Assembly (NCBI RefSeq): GCF_014636775.1
Contig: NZ_BMEQ01000002.1
Coordinates: forward strand, 124,001 to 188,000
Reading direction: 5' to 3'
Source: Kocuria dechangensis
GTDB taxonomy: Bacteria; Actinomycetota; Actinomycetes; Actinomycetales; Micrococcaceae
Length of the DNA stretch: 64,000 nucleotides
Shown here: positions 1-14,562 of the stretch, in pieces
How positions within the stretch are numbered: the first letter of the stretch is position 1
How the letters are laid out: every line of letters begins with the position of its first letter
The notes under the pieces: generated by a model
Database searches by the model: none
What the model was told of the DNA's origin: nothing
The model's input: the letters and a program-made list of their open reading frames with translations, nothing else
Made by a program: the position numbers and the translations under genes

Positions 1-613
1 ACACGACGATGTGCCGCTCCGCCCCCTCGCCCTCGGACTCGCTGAACAGCCCGTGCTCGGCGACGACGTCGTGCACGATCTTGCGCTCGTAGGCCGACAG
101 CGGCTCGAGGTGCACCCGCGCCCCGTTCTCCTGGGCCTCCCGCACGGCTGCGAGGGCCATCTCCTGCAGGGCGGCCGCCCGTCGTGCGCGGTAGCCGCCG
201 ATGTCGAGCACCAGGCGGGAACGGCGGTCGGTCGCGGCCAGCACGGAGAGGCGCACGAGCTCCTGCAGGGCCTCGAGCACCTCCCCGTCCTCGCCGACGA
301 GGGCGGCGAGGCTCTCGCCGTCCTCGCCCTCCGCGACCACGGACAGGTAGGTGCGGCCGTCGCGGACCTCGATGTCGATGTCGCCGTCGAGGTCCGCCGT
401 GTCCAGCAGCTCCTCGAGGTAGTCCGCCGCGACCTCGCCCTCCTCCTCCAGGGGGTCGAGGGAGGGGCCGTCCGCCGCTGCCGGAGCGGCGTCGCCGCCG
501 GCTGCGGGCGCCTGCGCACCGGCGTCGTCGGTCGTGTCCTGCTCCGCCGCGCCCTGGGGCTCGGCAGGCTGCGGCTGGTCGGTGTCCTGCATGGTCTGCC
601 GGATCTCGGTCAT
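1..613 (-). CDS. khpB: KhpB/Jag RNA-binding protein (3' end cut by window edge)
   Basis: KH plus R3H single-stranded nucleic acid binding protein, partner of KhpA in the cytoplasm and historically called Jag or SpoIIIJ-associated protein. The reading frame starts at the ATG at 613 (MTEIRQTMQD), five bases after an AGGAG. An acidic, alanine-rich N-terminal third is followed by a KH domain (GEDGEVLEALQELV) and the start of the R3H domain (EPLSAYERKIVHDVV). It lies 88 bp downstream of yidC in the same direction, the usual actinobacterial order. The C-terminus lies outside the window, so its full length cannot be judged. Confidence 0.9.
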   Translation of the reverse strand, partial: MTEIRQTMQDTDQPQPAEPQGAAEQDTTDDAGAQAPAAGGDAAPAAADGPSLDPLEEEGEVAADYLEELLDTADLDGDIDIEVRDGRTYLSVVAEGEDGESLAALVGEDGEVLEALQELVRLSVLAATDRRSRLVLDIGGYRARRAAALQEMALAAVREAQENGARVHLEPLSAYERKIVHDVVAEHGLFSESEGEGAERHIVV

Positions 614-701
614 CTCGTCTCCTGGGGGCCGTGGGAGCACGGGTCCGGCCGTCGCCGGGCCCGTGCTCGGGAGGTGGTCGGGCAGGGGAGTCCGGGGGTG
701 G

Positions 702-1688
702 TCACCCGGCCTGTTTCTTCCTGGCCTGCTGCTTCTGGCGCTTCTTGCCCACGGGCTGCTGCCGCTGCCCGGCGGCCGCACGGGCGCGCTGCTCCTCGAC
801 CTCGGCCTCGTGCTCCTCCTTGGACTTGCCGACCGGGGGCAGGCCCTTGGCGGCGCGGCGCTCGTTGAGCTCGCGCTCGGCCTCGGAACCGGGGGTGGGG
901 TTGTTGCGGATGACCCACCACTGCTGGCCCATGGACCACACGTTGGAGACGGTCCAGTAGATGAGGACGCCGATGGGGAAGTTGATGCCGCCGATGGCGA
1001 AGACCAGCGGGAACAGGTAGAGCATCATCTGCTGCTGGCGGTACATGGGGGAGGCCTTGGCGGTCTCGCTCATGTTCTTGGCCGTCAGCTGCTTCTGGGT
1101 GAAGAACTGCGAGGCGGACATCGCGACGATCATCACGACCGCCAGGACGATCGTGGCCACGTGGTTGCCGCTGCCCGGGTTCAGCAGGGTGGAGAACAGG
1201 GGCGCGCCGAAGAAGGTCGCCTCGTTGAAGGACTCCACGGTGGCGGCGTCCAGCACGTGGACGCCCTCTCCGGCGGCCGCCGACTTGGGCACGCCGTTGA
1301 GCACCTGGAACAGGCCGAAGAAGATCGGCATCTGCACGATGATCGGCAGGCAGGCGGAGAACGGGTTGGACCCGTGCCGCTTGTACAGCTCCATCTGCTC
1401 CTGCGCCATGGCCTGGCGGGAGAGCTGGTCCTTCTTGCCCTTGTACTTGGCCTGCAGCTTCGCCATCTCGGGCTGCAGCTCCTGCATGCCGCGCATGGAC
1501 TTGATCTGCTTGAGGAACAGCGGGATGGTCAGCGTGCGCATGACCAGGGTCAGGCCCACAATGGAGAGCACCCAGGTGATGCCCGCCGCGGGGTCCATGC
1601 CGATCGTGGTGAGCAGCTGGTGGAACAGCCACAGCACGGCGGAGACGACCCACCTGAAGGGGAAGAGGATCATTTCGAACAGGTTCAT
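702..1688 (-). CDS. yidC: Membrane protein insertase YidC
   Basis: YidC/Oxa1/Alb3 insertase, 328 aa, which inserts and folds inner-membrane proteins alone or with SecYEG. The start at 1688 (MNLFEMILFPFRW) lies inside the yidD stop (ATGA overlap), which indicates translational coupling; an AAGGAG lies 8-9 bases upstream. It has an N-terminal membrane segment, a conserved membrane-embedded Arg (about R51, in VMRTLTIPLF), a basic cytoplasmic loop, further hydrophobic segments around residues 110-245, and a long Lys/Arg/Gln-rich tail that probably contacts ribosomes. As in other Gram-positives, the large periplasmic domain of proteobacterial YidC is absent. Confidence 0.96.
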   Translation of the reverse strand: MNLFEMILFPFRWVVSAVLWLFHQLLTTIGMDPAAGITWVLSIVGLTLVMRTLTIPLFLKQIKSMRGMQELQPEMAKLQAKYKGKKDQLSRQAMAQEQMELYKRHGSNPFSACLPIIVQMPIFFGLFQVLNGVPKSAAAGEGVHVLDAATVESFNEATFFGAPLFSTLLNPGSGNHVATIVLAVVMIVAMSASQFFTQKQLTAKNMSETAKASPMYRQQQMMLYLFPLVFAIGGINFPIGVLIYWTVSNVWSMGQQWWVIRNNPTPGSEAERELNERRAAKGLPPVGKSKEEHEAEVEEQRARAAAGQRQQPVGKKRQKQQARKKQAG

Positions 1689-2125
1689 GGGGAAGGCTCT
1701 CCTTGGGCCGCGGGACCGGTGTCCCGGGCGTGGTCGTGCTGGTGGCGCTCGGCCAGGGCGGGGTGGTTCAGCAGGACGATCTTCGGCAGGGACGCGAAGT
1801 CCGGGAAGGTCCGTCCGCCGTCCGGGACCCTGTCGATCCCCCCGGCCGCCCAGGGATGGCAGCTCAGGAGCCGCCGGACGCTGAGGCCGAGGCCGCGCAC
1901 GGCGCCGTGCACCGTCACGGCCTCCAGGGCGTAGGCGGAGCAGGAGGGGAAGTACCGGCACACGTCCCCGTAGAGGGGAGAGACGATCCGGCGGTAGAAC
2001 TTGAGGAAGGCGATGAACGCGTTCTGGGGGAGGAGGCGGACCGCCTGCCAGGCCGAGGCGGGGCGGACGAACTCGTGCGGAGCCGCCGCGAGGAGGTCCT
2101 CGGGCGCGTGAGCGTGCTCGCTCAT
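1685..2125 (-). CDS. yidD: Membrane protein insertion efficiency factor YidD
   Basis: Small YidD-family protein of 146 aa thought to assist YidC-dependent insertion. The family signature CRYFPSCSAYALEA is present (Cys56 and Cys62), followed by HPWAAGGIDRVPD. I chose the ATG at 2125 because it overlaps the rnpA stop by four bases (ATGA), and because the family core begins soon after it; an in-frame upstream extension lies wholly inside rnpA and is unlikely to be used. The C-terminal histidine-rich tail (HPALAERHQHDHARD) is variable in the family. It is part of the rpmH-rnpA-yidD-yidC-khpB operon. Confidence 0.94.
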   Translation of the reverse strand: MSEHAHAPEDLLAAAPHEFVRPASAWQAVRLLPQNAFIAFLKFYRRIVSPLYGDVCRYFPSCSAYALEAVTVHGAVRGLGLSVRRLLSCHPWAAGGIDRVPDGGRTFPDFASLPKIVLLNHPALAERHQHDHARDTGPAAQGEPSP

Positions 2126-2520
2126 GACTGGGGCTCCTCCCGTCCGGTGGATCTCTTGTCGGGTGCCGGAGCGCGGTCCGCGGCCCTGGACGACGCCGAG
2201 CGCCACGCCCGGGCGTAGTCCCCGGCCAGCTCTTCCCACTGCGCGCCGGCCGCCGGGGGCAGCGCGCGCACCACGACGTCCCAACCGTACGGCGACTGCC
2301 TGACCGTCGTCTGGGCGAGCTCCCGCAGGCGGCGCTTCACCTTGTTGCGCCGCACGGCGTTGCCCACCGCCTTCGAGACCACGAACCCGAAGCGGGTCGG
2401 GGCGCCCTCCCCGGTGGGACGGGCATAGACAACGACGTTCCGGCGCCCGTTGCGGGCGCCGGAACGCGTGGTGGCCTTGAACTGGGTCGAGGTCCGGATG
2501 CGGTGCTGCTCAGGCAGCAC
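2122..2520 (-). CDS. rnpA: Ribonuclease P protein component
   Basis: Protein subunit of RNase P (132 aa), which binds the catalytic RNA and helps 5' maturation of tRNAs. The N-terminus [14 protein letters not shown] and the basic RNR-type helix [14 protein letters not shown] at about residues 55-68 are diagnostic. It follows rpmH with about 96 bp between them and overlaps yidD by four bases. The C-terminal 25 residues are low-complexity and variable. The RNA subunit gene is not in this window. Confidence 0.96.
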   Translation of the reverse strand: MLPEQHRIRTSTQFKATTRSGARNGRRNVVVYARPTGEGAPTRFGFVVSKAVGNAVRRNKVKRRLRELAQTTVRQSPYGWDVVVRALPPAAGAQWEELAGDYARAWRSASSRAADRAPAPDKRSTGREEPQS

Positions 2521-2616
2521 GGATCTGCCCCTGCACGGCCGAGGGCGGCGCTGGCCGGCGGACGGCCACCCGGGACCGGGTGGCGCACCGGGGCGCCGGG
2601 GTCGACACGGTCGGGA

Positions 2617-2754
2617 TCAGGCGGAGAGCTCGGTGCGGCCCTTGCTGCGGCGGGCGGCGAGGATGGCGCGGCCCGCACGAGTGCGCATCCGGGCACGGAA
2701 GCCGTGCTTCTTGGCGCGACGGCGGTTATTCGGCTGAAAAGTCCGCTTGCTCAC
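2617..2754 (-). CDS. rpmH: 50S ribosomal protein L34
   Basis: Ribosomal protein L34, 45 aa ([20 protein letters not shown] at the N-terminus), a highly basic protein of the large subunit. It starts at a GTG at 2754 preceded by GGAG six bases upstream. Its length and sequence are typical of Actinobacteria, including the NNRRRAK variant. It is the first gene of the leftward operon and is divergent from dnaA across a 638-bp gap. Confidence 0.97.
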   Translation of the reverse strand: MSKRTFQPNNRRRAKKHGFRARMRTRAGRAILAARRSKGRTELSA

Positions 2755-2898
2755 TGGTTACTCCAAAGACGTCGTGGTGCGCGACCGCCGTCGTCCTCGG
2801 CGCGGTGAGCGGGGCGAGGGGGCGGGCGGGCACAGCAGTGCTGGTGGTTGCGTCCGGGCATGCTCGACTGCAGGGCCGTGGACACAAGAGACTAGCCC

Positions 2899-2927
2899 AC
2901 CCTAGACAAGGAGGGGTGGACGGTCAA
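2899..2927 (-). promoter_or_regulatory. Predicted rpmH operon promoter
   Basis: On the minus strand TTGACC (2927-2922) and TAGGGT (2904-2899) are separated by exactly 17 bp, a good fit to the primary actinobacterial sigma consensus. It would drive rpmH-rnpA-yidD-yidC-khpB with a leader of about 140 nt. No experimental support. Confidence 0.6.
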
Positions 2928-3170
2928 ATCACAGGGTCCGGTCCGGCCGTCACCGGGGCGGGCACGGGACGGGCCGAAGGGGTCGCGCAGAAGGTCGGGA
3001 ACGGGGGTCGAGGCGGGAGCCGGCCCGGCGTCGTCCCGGGGGCAGGAGCACCGGAGGACACCAGGGCGGGTGTGCAGTCCACATCCTACCCACAGGTGTG
3101 CACGGATCTTGATCACATCCTGTGGAAAACCTTCGGCCCGGGTTCCGCGGAACGGCGCGGATCCGGGGTC

Positions 3171-3190
3171 GAACTACAGGGATGTAGTTC
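3171..3190. repeat. Perfect inverted repeat upstream of dnaA
   Basis: GAACTACA and TGTAGTTC (8-bp perfect arms, 4-bp spacer) lie 202 bp before the chosen dnaA start. The size and spacing resemble a dimeric repressor operator rather than a terminator, as no T-run follows. The binding protein is unknown. Confidence 0.5.
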
Positions 3191-3392
3191 CCGGAGCGCC
3201 CGGAATCCGGCTAGGAGGAGGCCCGGAGCATGTCTTAGGCTGGCACTCGCGGCTGGCCCCCGACAGCTTTTCCACCGTTGTGAACAACGCTGTGGACAAG
3301 CCCCACGTTCCGGGCCCGGACGACCGGTCCACCGCCTCGGAACTCGACGGCATCTCGACCAGATGACAGACGACATGACAGCAGGAGTACGC

Positions 3393-5036
3393 GTGGGCAC
3401 GCAGGACAATCAGGCGCTCAGCGCGCAGTGGGCCGAATGCGTGCAGTACATGTACGAGGACCCCATGACCACCGGGCGCTACCGGGGTTTCATCTCCCTG
3501 GCCCAGCCGCAGGGCCTGATCGGCACCACCCTGCTGGTCGCCGTCCCCAACGAGCTCACCCGCGAGTTCTTCCAGAACCAGATGGCGTCCGTGCTGCGCT
3601 CCGCCGTGGGCCGCGCCTTCAGTCCGGAGACGCTCGTGGCGTTCGTCGTCGACGCCGACCTCGAGGCGGCCCCCGCCCCGGAGCCGGCGCCCGAGTCCGG
3701 GTTCCCCTCGATCGCCGAGCTGGAGGCCGAGCGGGGCCACACCGACGTGCCGGCCGGGGCCGACCGCAGCCGCGCCGCCGACCCGTTCGCCACCGACTCG
3801 CGTCCCACCGATTCGCACTTCACCGACCAGCCGTCGCTGCGCTTCCCCGTCCCGCCGAGGTCCGAGGAGGCGCCCCGCTCCGTCGCGGCCGCCGGTTCCC
3901 GCACCCTGCCGCCGCCGCGCGACCCGCAGGCCGCCCCGCCCCGCCGGCCCGCCCAGGACACCGGCACGGCGCCGGCCGTGGTGGGGGAGTGGGACAGCTC
4001 CGCGCGGCTGAACCCCAAGTACGTGTTCGATTCGTTCGTGATCGGCCAGTCCAACCGCTTCGCCCACGCGGCGGCGTTCGCCGTGGCCGAGACCCCCGCG
4101 AAGGCCTACAACCCGCTGTTCATCTACGGGGAGTCGGGGCTGGGCAAGACCCACCTGCTCCACGCCATCGGCCACTACGCCAAGCGCCTCTACCCCCAGG
4201 TGCGGGTGCGCTACGTGAACTCCGAGGAGTTCACCAACGACTTCATCAACTCGATCCGCGACGACGAGGGCTCCTCCTTCAAGGAGATCTACCGCAACGT
4301 CGACATGCTCCTGATCGACGACATCCAGTTCCTGGCGGGCAAGGAGCACACGCAGGAGGAGTTCTTCCACACCTTCAACGCGCTGCACAACCACGAGAAG
4401 CAGATCGTGATCACCTCGGACATGCCGCCCAAGCAGCTCACGGGCTTCGCCGAGCGCATGCGCTCCCGCTTCGAGTGGGGCCTGATCACGGACGTGCAGC
4501 CCCCGGAGCTCGAGACCCGCATCGCGATCCTGCGCAAGAAGGCGGTCAGCGAGGGCATGGACGCCCCCGACGACGTCCTGGAGTACATCGCCTCCCACAT
4601 CTCCACCAACATCCGCGAGCTCGAGGGCGCCCTGATCCGCGTCACCGCGTTCGCCTCGCTCAACAAGCAGTCGGTGGACCTGCCCCTGGCGGAGCTGGTG
4701 CTCAAGGACCTCATCACCGACGACGGCGCCCAGGAGATCACGGCCGCCTCGATCCTGGCCCAGACCGCGGTCTACTTCGACATCAGCCTCGAGGAGCTCA
4801 AGAGCAAGTCCCGCACCCGCACCCTGGTGACCGCCCGCCAGATCGCGATGTACCTGCTGCGCGAGCTCACCGACATGTCCCTGCCGAAGATCGGCCAGGA
4901 GCTCGGCGGCCGGGACCACACCACCGTGATGCACGCGGACCGCAAGATCCGCACCCTCATGGCCGAGCGCCGGCAGATCTTCAACCAGGTCACCGAGCTG
5001 ACCAACCGGATCAAGCAGCAGCAGCGCGAGGGCTGA
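3393..5036 (+). CDS. dnaA: Chromosomal replication initiator protein DnaA
   Basis: AAA+ initiator that binds DnaA boxes and melts oriC; 547 aa from the chosen start. I chose the GTG at 3393 because AGGAG sits five bases upstream; in-frame ATGs at 3363 and 3375 have no such site and would add 10 or 6 residues. Domain I is at about residues 1-85. It is followed by a long Pro/Ala-rich domain II linker to about residue 205, then the AAA+ domain with Walker A GESGLGKT (246-253), Walker [10 protein letters not shown] and the box VII region. The C-terminal DNA-binding signature is [16 protein letters not shown] rho-independent terminator follows at 5060. Upstream DnaA boxes suggest autoregulation. 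Confidence 0.97.
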   Translation: MGTQDNQALSAQWAECVQYMYEDPMTTGRYRGFISLAQPQGLIGTTLLVAVPNELTREFFQNQMASVLRSAVGRAFSPETLVAFVVDADLEAAPAPEPAPESGFPSIAELEAERGHTDVPAGADRSRAADPFATDSRPTDSHFTDQPSLRFPVPPRSEEAPRSVAAAGSRTLPPPRDPQAAPPRRPAQDTGTAPAVVGEWDSSARLNPKYVFDSFVIGQSNRFAHAAAFAVAETPAKAYNPLFIYGESGLGKTHLLHAIGHYAKRLYPQVRVRYVNSEEFTNDFINSIRDDEGSSFKEIYRNVDMLLIDDIQFLAGKEHTQEEFFHTFNALHNHEKQIVITSDMPPKQLTGFAERMRSRFEWGLITDVQPPELETRIAILRKKAVSEGMDAPDDVLEYIASHISTNIRELEGALIRVTAFASLNKQSVDLPLAELVLKDLITDDGAQEITAASILAQTAVYFDISLEELKSKSRTRTLVTARQIAMYLLRELTDMSLPKIGQELGGRDHTTVMHADRKIRTLMAERRQIFNQVTELTNRIKQQQREG

Positions 5037-5059
5037 CCGTCCGATCGACACCGCCCCGG

Positions 5060-5094
5060 AAGGGCCTCCCGGACCACCCGGGGGGCCCTTTCTT
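5060..5094 (+). terminator. dnaA terminator
   Basis: Two 13-base arms at 5060-5072 and 5078-5090 begin and end AAGGGCC and GGCCCTT and pair with one mismatch around a 5-base loop, followed by a T-rich TCTTGTC. It begins 24 bp after the dnaA stop. Confidence 0.7.
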
Positions 5095-5099
5095 GTCAT

Positions 5100-5445
5100 T
5101 CGTCCACAGGCAGGATCCGCGGCGGGCCGCGGCCGACGACCCTCCCGTGCACAGGATTTCCGCCGCTGTGGACGCGCTGTGCACAGGCGCGGATCAACAC
5201 CTGTGGATAAGATTGTGGACATCGGGCGCTCCACGGTGGAGAAGCCCTGCGAACCTGTTGGCGACGGTGTGGACGCCGCGGAACGGCGCGGATCTCGTCC
5301 ACCGGGACAGCCCGTTCCGGTGGACCGGGAAGCACAGGAACTCAACAGGCCGGCACCATATGGAACATGGCCGAAAGGCAGTTATCCACAGATTCCACAG
5401 GGGTTATTAACACTCCCATCCTTAAAGAGATCTCCGGCCAAACAA
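5100..5445. other. oriC, chromosomal replication origin
   Basis: The 605-bp dnaA-dnaN gap contains perfect DnaA boxes TGTGGATAA (5202-5210) and TTATCCACA (5382-5390) in opposite orientation. Weaker copies are TCGTCCACA (5100-5108) and TGTGGACAT (5214-5222), with several degenerate GTCCACA/TGTGGA cores between. Just to the right is the most AT-rich stretch of the gap (about 5400-5430, GGTTATTAACACTCCC then CCTTAAAGAG), a candidate unwinding element. The location between dnaA and dnaN is the usual actinobacterial oriC position. Confidence 0.85.
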
Positions 5446-5641
5446 CAAGAATCCTGTGGTCCCGGCCCCGATCCCGGTCGCTCCGACCGGCGAATCCCAA
5501 GAACCGGGGCGCTCGTGGCGGAATGGCCGTCCCGTGAACGGGACGGATACGATGCAGAGGGCGAACGCCCTGTCAGCACCGCTGCGTCCCCGGGAACACC
5601 GCCTCGCCGCCCCTGTCCAGACTGAAAGGCAGCAACCTCTC

Positions 5642-6766
5642 GTGAAGTTCTCCGTCGAACGCGATGTTCTGGCCGAGGCCGTGACCTGGACCGCCCGGTC
5701 CCTGTCCCCGCGTCCTCCGGTCCCCGTGCTGTCCGGTCTGCTGATCCGCGCCGAGGCAGGCTCGCTGTCGATCGCGAGCTTCGACTACGAGATCTCGGCC
5801 CGCCTGTCCATCAGCGCCGACGTCCAGGAGGAGGGCACCACCCTCGTCTCGGGCCGGCTGCTCGCGGACATCTGCCGCTCCCTGCCGTCGGCGCCCGTGG
5901 AGGTCCAGGCCGACGAGGGCAAGGTCACGCTGACCTGCCGGTCCTCCCGCTTCAACCTCGCGGCGATGCCGGTCGCCGACTACCCCGAGCTCCCGGCGCT
6001 GCCGGAGGTCTCCGGCGTGGTCGCCGGCGACGAGTTCGCCCACGCCGTGGCCCAGGTGAACATCGCGGCCAGCAAGGACGACACCCTGCCGATCCTCACC
6101 GGCGTGCGCGTCGAGATCGAGGGCGAGAAGATGACGCTGCTCGCCACCGACCGCTACCGCCTCGCGATGCGCGAGCTCACGTGGCGTCCGGCCTCGAGCG
6201 ACATCTCCACCGCCGCGCTGATCAAGGCCCGCACCCTCAACGACATCGCGAAGACCCTCGGACCGGCCGGGGACATCAACATCGCGCTCTCCGACTCGGC
6301 CGAGCTGGTCGGCTTCGAGTCCGGCGGCCGCCGGACCACGAGCCTGCTCATCGACGGGGAGTACCCCAAGATCCGCTCGCTGTTCCCCGAGCACACCCCG
6401 ATCACCGCGGCCGTGCGGACCTCCGACCTGGTCGAGGCCGTGCGCCGCGTGTCCCTGGTGGCCGAGCGGAACACCCCGGTGCGGCTCGCCTTCACCCAGG
6501 GCCAGGTCGCCCTGGACGCCGGCACGGGGGAGGACGCCCAGGCCTCCGAGATCCTCGACGCGCACCTCACGGGCGAGGACATCACCGTGGCCTTCAACCC
6601 CACGTACCTGTCCGAGGGCCTGCACGCCTTCGCCTCGGAGTACGTGCGCTTCTCCTTCACCGCGCCCCCGAAGCCGGCCGTGCTCTCCGCGCAGGCCGAG
6701 CCCGAGGGCGAGGACAAGGACGACTACAAGTACCTGCTGATGCCGGTCCGGCTGCCCAGCCAGTGA
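5642..6766 (+). CDS. dnaN: DNA polymerase III beta subunit (sliding clamp)
   Basis: Ring-shaped processivity clamp, 374 aa, for the replicative polymerase and many repair proteins. The GTG at 5642 gives the conserved N-terminus (M)KFSVERDVLAEAVTW; a GAAAGG lies about 11 bases upstream. All three clamp domains are present, with ATDRYRLAMRELTW near residue 175 and the conserved C-terminus YLLMPVRLPSQ. It follows oriC and precedes recF by 36 bp, so the two are probably cotranscribed. Confidence 0.97.
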   Translation: MKFSVERDVLAEAVTWTARSLSPRPPVPVLSGLLIRAEAGSLSIASFDYEISARLSISADVQEEGTTLVSGRLLADICRSLPSAPVEVQADEGKVTLTCRSSRFNLAAMPVADYPELPALPEVSGVVAGDEFAHAVAQVNIAASKDDTLPILTGVRVEIEGEKMTLLATDRYRLAMRELTWRPASSDISTAALIKARTLNDIAKTLGPAGDINIALSDSAELVGFESGGRRTTSLLIDGEYPKIRSLFPEHTPITAAVRTSDLVEAVRRVSLVAERNTPVRLAFTQGQVALDAGTGEDAQASEILDAHLTGEDITVAFNPTYLSEGLHAFASEYVRFSFTAPPKPAVLSAQAEPEGEDKDDYKYLLMPVRLPSQ

Positions 6767-6802
6767 CCGGCCGGCCCCTGCGCGGAAGCTGCTGATCCCG
6801 GA

Positions 6803-7990
6803 GTGTTCGTCGACCACCTGTCACTGCTCGACTTCCGGACGTATGCCCAGCTGGACATACGTCTGGCGCCCGGGATCACCGTGTTCCTCGGGCCCAACGG
6901 CGTGGGCAAGACCAACATCGTGGAGGCCCTGGACTGGACGGCGGACCTGTCCTCCCACCGGGTCTCCTCCGACACGCCCCTGATCCGCTTCGGCGCCGAG
7001 CGCGCGATCGTGCGCGTGCGCGTGCGGCGGGGCGGGCAGCAGACGGTGCTCGAGTTCGAGCTCAACGAGGGCCGCGCCAACCGGGTCCGGATCAACCGGG
7101 CGGCGCCGGTGCGGGCCCGGGACGCCCTGGGGGTCGTGCGCACGGTGCTGTTCTCGCCGGAGGACCTCGCCCTCGTGAAGGGGGACCCGTCCCACCGCCG
7201 GCGCTTCCTGGACGACCTCGCGAAGTCGATGCGCCCGGTCCTGGCCGGCACCCTCGCCGACTACGAGAAGGTGCTCAAGCAGCGCAACGCGCTGCTGCGG
7301 TCGGCGCGGACCTCCGGCCGGTTCTCGGAGTCCCACCGCTCGACGCTCGCCGCGTGGAACGAGCAGTTCGCCCGGGCCGGGGCCACCATCCTGCACGCCC
7401 GGCTGCAGCTGCTCGACGTCCTCGCCCCCGAGGTCGCCACCGCGTACGGCCAGCTCACCGACGGGACCAAGGCCACGACATTGCGCTACGTGTCCTCGGT
7501 GCTGCCCGAGAGCGCCGGAGGGGACGTGGCCCAGCTGCGCGGCTTCACCCCCGCGGACCTGTACCAGCTGTTCCTCGATGCCTGCGAGGCCTCGGAGCGG
7601 CGGGAGATCGAGCGGGGGATCACGCTGCTGGGCCCGCACCGGGACGAGCTCGAGCTGCTGCTGGGGGAGGCCCCGGCCCGCGGCTACGCGTCCCACGGGG
7701 AGACGTGGTCCTTCGCCCTGGCCCTGCGCCTGGGCTCCTGGTACGTGCACCTCTCGGACGACCCCTCGGAGGGCGCCGCCCCCATCCTGATCCTGGACGA
7801 CGTCTTCGCGGAGCTGGACGCCCGGCGCCGGAGCCGGCTGGCCTCGATCGTGCGCACGGCCGAGCAGGTGCTCGTGACCGCGGCCGTCGAGGAGGACCTG
7901 CCCGCGGAGCTGGTGGCCGGTCCGCACGACGTGGTCCGCGTGGGTCCGGGCACCGCGGTCCGGACCGACGAGCCGGCGCCGTCGTCGTGA
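6803..7990 (+). CDS. recF: DNA replication and repair protein RecF
   Basis: SMC-like ATPase, 395 aa, that helps load RecA at gapped DNA via RecO and RecR. The GTG start gives MFVDHLSLLDFRTY, as in other actinobacterial RecF proteins. Walker A GPNGVGKT is at residues 30-37, and Walker B/D-loop ILILDDVFAELD near the C-terminus. The ABC-type signature is less evident by eye. The stop overlaps the dciA start (GTGA), so RecF and DciA are translationally coupled. Confidence 0.96.
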   Translation: MFVDHLSLLDFRTYAQLDIRLAPGITVFLGPNGVGKTNIVEALDWTADLSSHRVSSDTPLIRFGAERAIVRVRVRRGGQQTVLEFELNEGRANRVRINRAAPVRARDALGVVRTVLFSPEDLALVKGDPSHRRRFLDDLAKSMRPVLAGTLADYEKVLKQRNALLRSARTSGRFSESHRSTLAAWNEQFARAGATILHARLQLLDVLAPEVATAYGQLTDGTKATTLRYVSSVLPESAGGDVAQLRGFTPADLYQLFLDACEASERREIERGITLLGPHRDELELLLGEAPARGYASHGETWSFALALRLGSWYVHLSDDPSEGAAPILILDDVFAELDARRRSRLASIVRTAEQVLVTAAVEEDLPAELVAGPHDVVRVGPGTAVRTDEPAPSS

Positions 7991-8649
7991 GCGGGGACGA
8001 CCGGAGCGCCGCGGGCGGCGCCGGGAGCCACGGCAGTCCCGGGGAGGACCCCGAGAACGTCGTCCGGATCGACGACGAGATCGACGCTCCGGCCGCCCTG
8101 CTGGCACGGATGCGCCGGGCCGCGGAGGCCCGCGGCGACGGCAGGCTCTACGGGGCGGCCGCGCGGCGCAACCTCAAGGGCTTCGGCGCGGCCATGGAGT
8201 CGGCGACGGCGTCCCCGGCCGAGCGCCGGCGGCGCCGGGGCAACGACGTGGACCCGCGCGCCCTCGGCGGCTACTCGGGGGCGGGCCGGTCGGCGCGGGA
8301 CCCCCGGGGCGTCGGCTCGGTGCTGGACTCGCTGGTGGCGGGCCGGGGCTGGAAGGCGCCGGTCGCCGTCGGGTCCGTGCTCTCGCGCTGGGACGAGCTC
8401 GTGGGCCCCGGGATCGCGGGGCACTGCCGGCCGGAGAGCTTCGACGAGACCGTGGTCCGGGTGCGCTGCGACTCGACCGCCTACGCGGCGAACCTGCGGC
8501 TCATGGTCCCGCAGCTGCTGCGCATGTTCGACGAGCACCTGGGCGAGGGCATCGTCACCCGGATCGAGATCCTCGGCCCGGCGGCGCCGAGCTGGAAGCG
8601 CGGCCGCCGCTCGGTGCGCGGCCGAGGCCCCCGGGACACCTACGGGTGA
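7987..8649 (+). CDS. dciA: DciA-family (DUF721) replicative helicase loader
   Basis: 220-aa DUF721 protein. DciA is the ancestral loader of the replicative helicase DnaB in bacteria that lack DnaC, and in Actinobacteria its gene usually follows recF. It starts at a GTG overlapping the recF stop. The N-terminal half is charged and disordered (ERRRRRGNDVDPRALGGY). The KH-like DUF721 fold lies at about residues 115-200, with WDELVGPGIAGHCRPESF and VVRVRCDSTAYAANLRL. A basic tail follows (WKRGRRSVRGRGPRD). The function is assigned by family and context. Confidence 0.9.
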   Translation: MSGDDRSAAGGAGSHGSPGEDPENVVRIDDEIDAPAALLARMRRAAEARGDGRLYGAAARRNLKGFGAAMESATASPAERRRRRGNDVDPRALGGYSGAGRSARDPRGVGSVLDSLVAGRGWKAPVAVGSVLSRWDELVGPGIAGHCRPESFDETVVRVRCDSTAYAANLRLMVPQLLRMFDEHLGEGIVTRIEILGPAAPSWKRGRRSVRGRGPRDTYG

Positions 8650-11091
<2,442 letters not shown>

Positions 11092-11182
11092 CCCGCAGTC
11101 GTATTCCTGAGCCGGCATATGCAGTGCCCGGCCCGGAACGACGCGGCGCCCCGAGGACCAGCAGACAGAACGGAAGTACTTC

Positions 11183-13884
<2,702 letters not shown>

Positions 13885-13888
<4 letters not shown>

Positions 13889-14472
13889 GCTCGAGTTCCG
13901 GCTCCAACGCCGCCGGCAAGTCCGGCAGGGCACCCCTCGCGTCCGCGCCCCGGACGAGCCCCGCCAAGGGCCGCCCGGCCCCGGGCCCCGGAGCGAAGTC
14001 GGGGACGGCGACGTCCGCGGCCCGCCCCGCCAAGTCCGCCGGAACCCAGCCGAAGAGCACCCGGCCGGGATCCTCGACCAAGGGCCTGGTCCGCCCGGCG
14101 CCCCGGCCCCGGGTGCGCCGCGCGCGGCTCGTCGTCTCCAAGGTCGACACCTGGTCGGTGCTCAAGCTCGCGTTCCTGCTCTCGGTGGCGCTCGGCATCA
14201 TCACCGTGGTCGCCTCGGTGGTGCTGTGGATCGTCCTGGACCTCACCGGCATGTTCGACGGCATCAACGAGCTGCTCGGCATGCTGGGCGGCTCCGGCGG
14301 CGCCCTGGACATCAAGGAGTTCCTGTCCCTGGGCCAGGTGGCGATCTTCGCGACCATCGTCTCGGTGGTCGACGTGATCCTGCTGACGGCACTCTCGGTG
14401 CTCGCCGCGCTGCTGTACAACATCGCCGCCGCCCTGGTGGGCGGCGTCGGGGTCACCCTCACGGACGACTGA
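13885..14472 (+). CDS. DUF3566 transmembrane protein
   Basis: 195-aa membrane protein of the DUF3566 family, which sits directly after gyrA in Actinobacteria; its function is not established. Residues 1-80 are a Pro/Ser/Ala/Lys-rich cytoplasmic tail. The conserved domain begins at [21 protein letters not shown], with hydrophobic helices at about 94-115 and 150-185. The start overlaps the gyrA stop, so its translation is coupled to gyrase. In a few relatives these proteins are linked to envelope or division functions, but that is only suggestive here. Confidence 0.85.
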
Positions 14473-14506
14473 TGCCCGGGCCCGGCCCGTGCCGCCGCGA
14501 GGCGAT

Positions 14507-14536
14507 TTGGCAGGGGTCGGGCACCTCGGGTATCGT
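14507..14536 (+). promoter_or_regulatory. Predicted tRNA-Ile promoter
   Basis: TTGGCA (14507-14512) and TATCGT (14531-14536) are spaced 18 bp apart and end 26 bp before the mature tRNA-Ile. This is the expected layout for a stable RNA promoter. Confidence 0.6.
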
Positions 14537-14562
14537 TTCTTCTCGGTCCGCAAGGGCTGGAA

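Larger units (their letters stand above)
2755..3392. promoter_or_regulatory. rpmH-dnaA divergent intergenic region with DnaA boxes
   Basis: This 638-bp gap holds the two divergent promoters and DnaA-box-like nonamers upstream of dnaA: TGTGGACAA at 3291-3299 (exact reverse of TTGTCCACA), TGTGAACAA at 3279-3287 and TGTGGAAAA at 3121-3129 (one mismatch from TGTGGATAA). Such boxes suggest DnaA autoregulation and may form an accessory part of the origin. The first 130 bp next to rpmH show nothing else recognisable. Confidence 0.7.
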
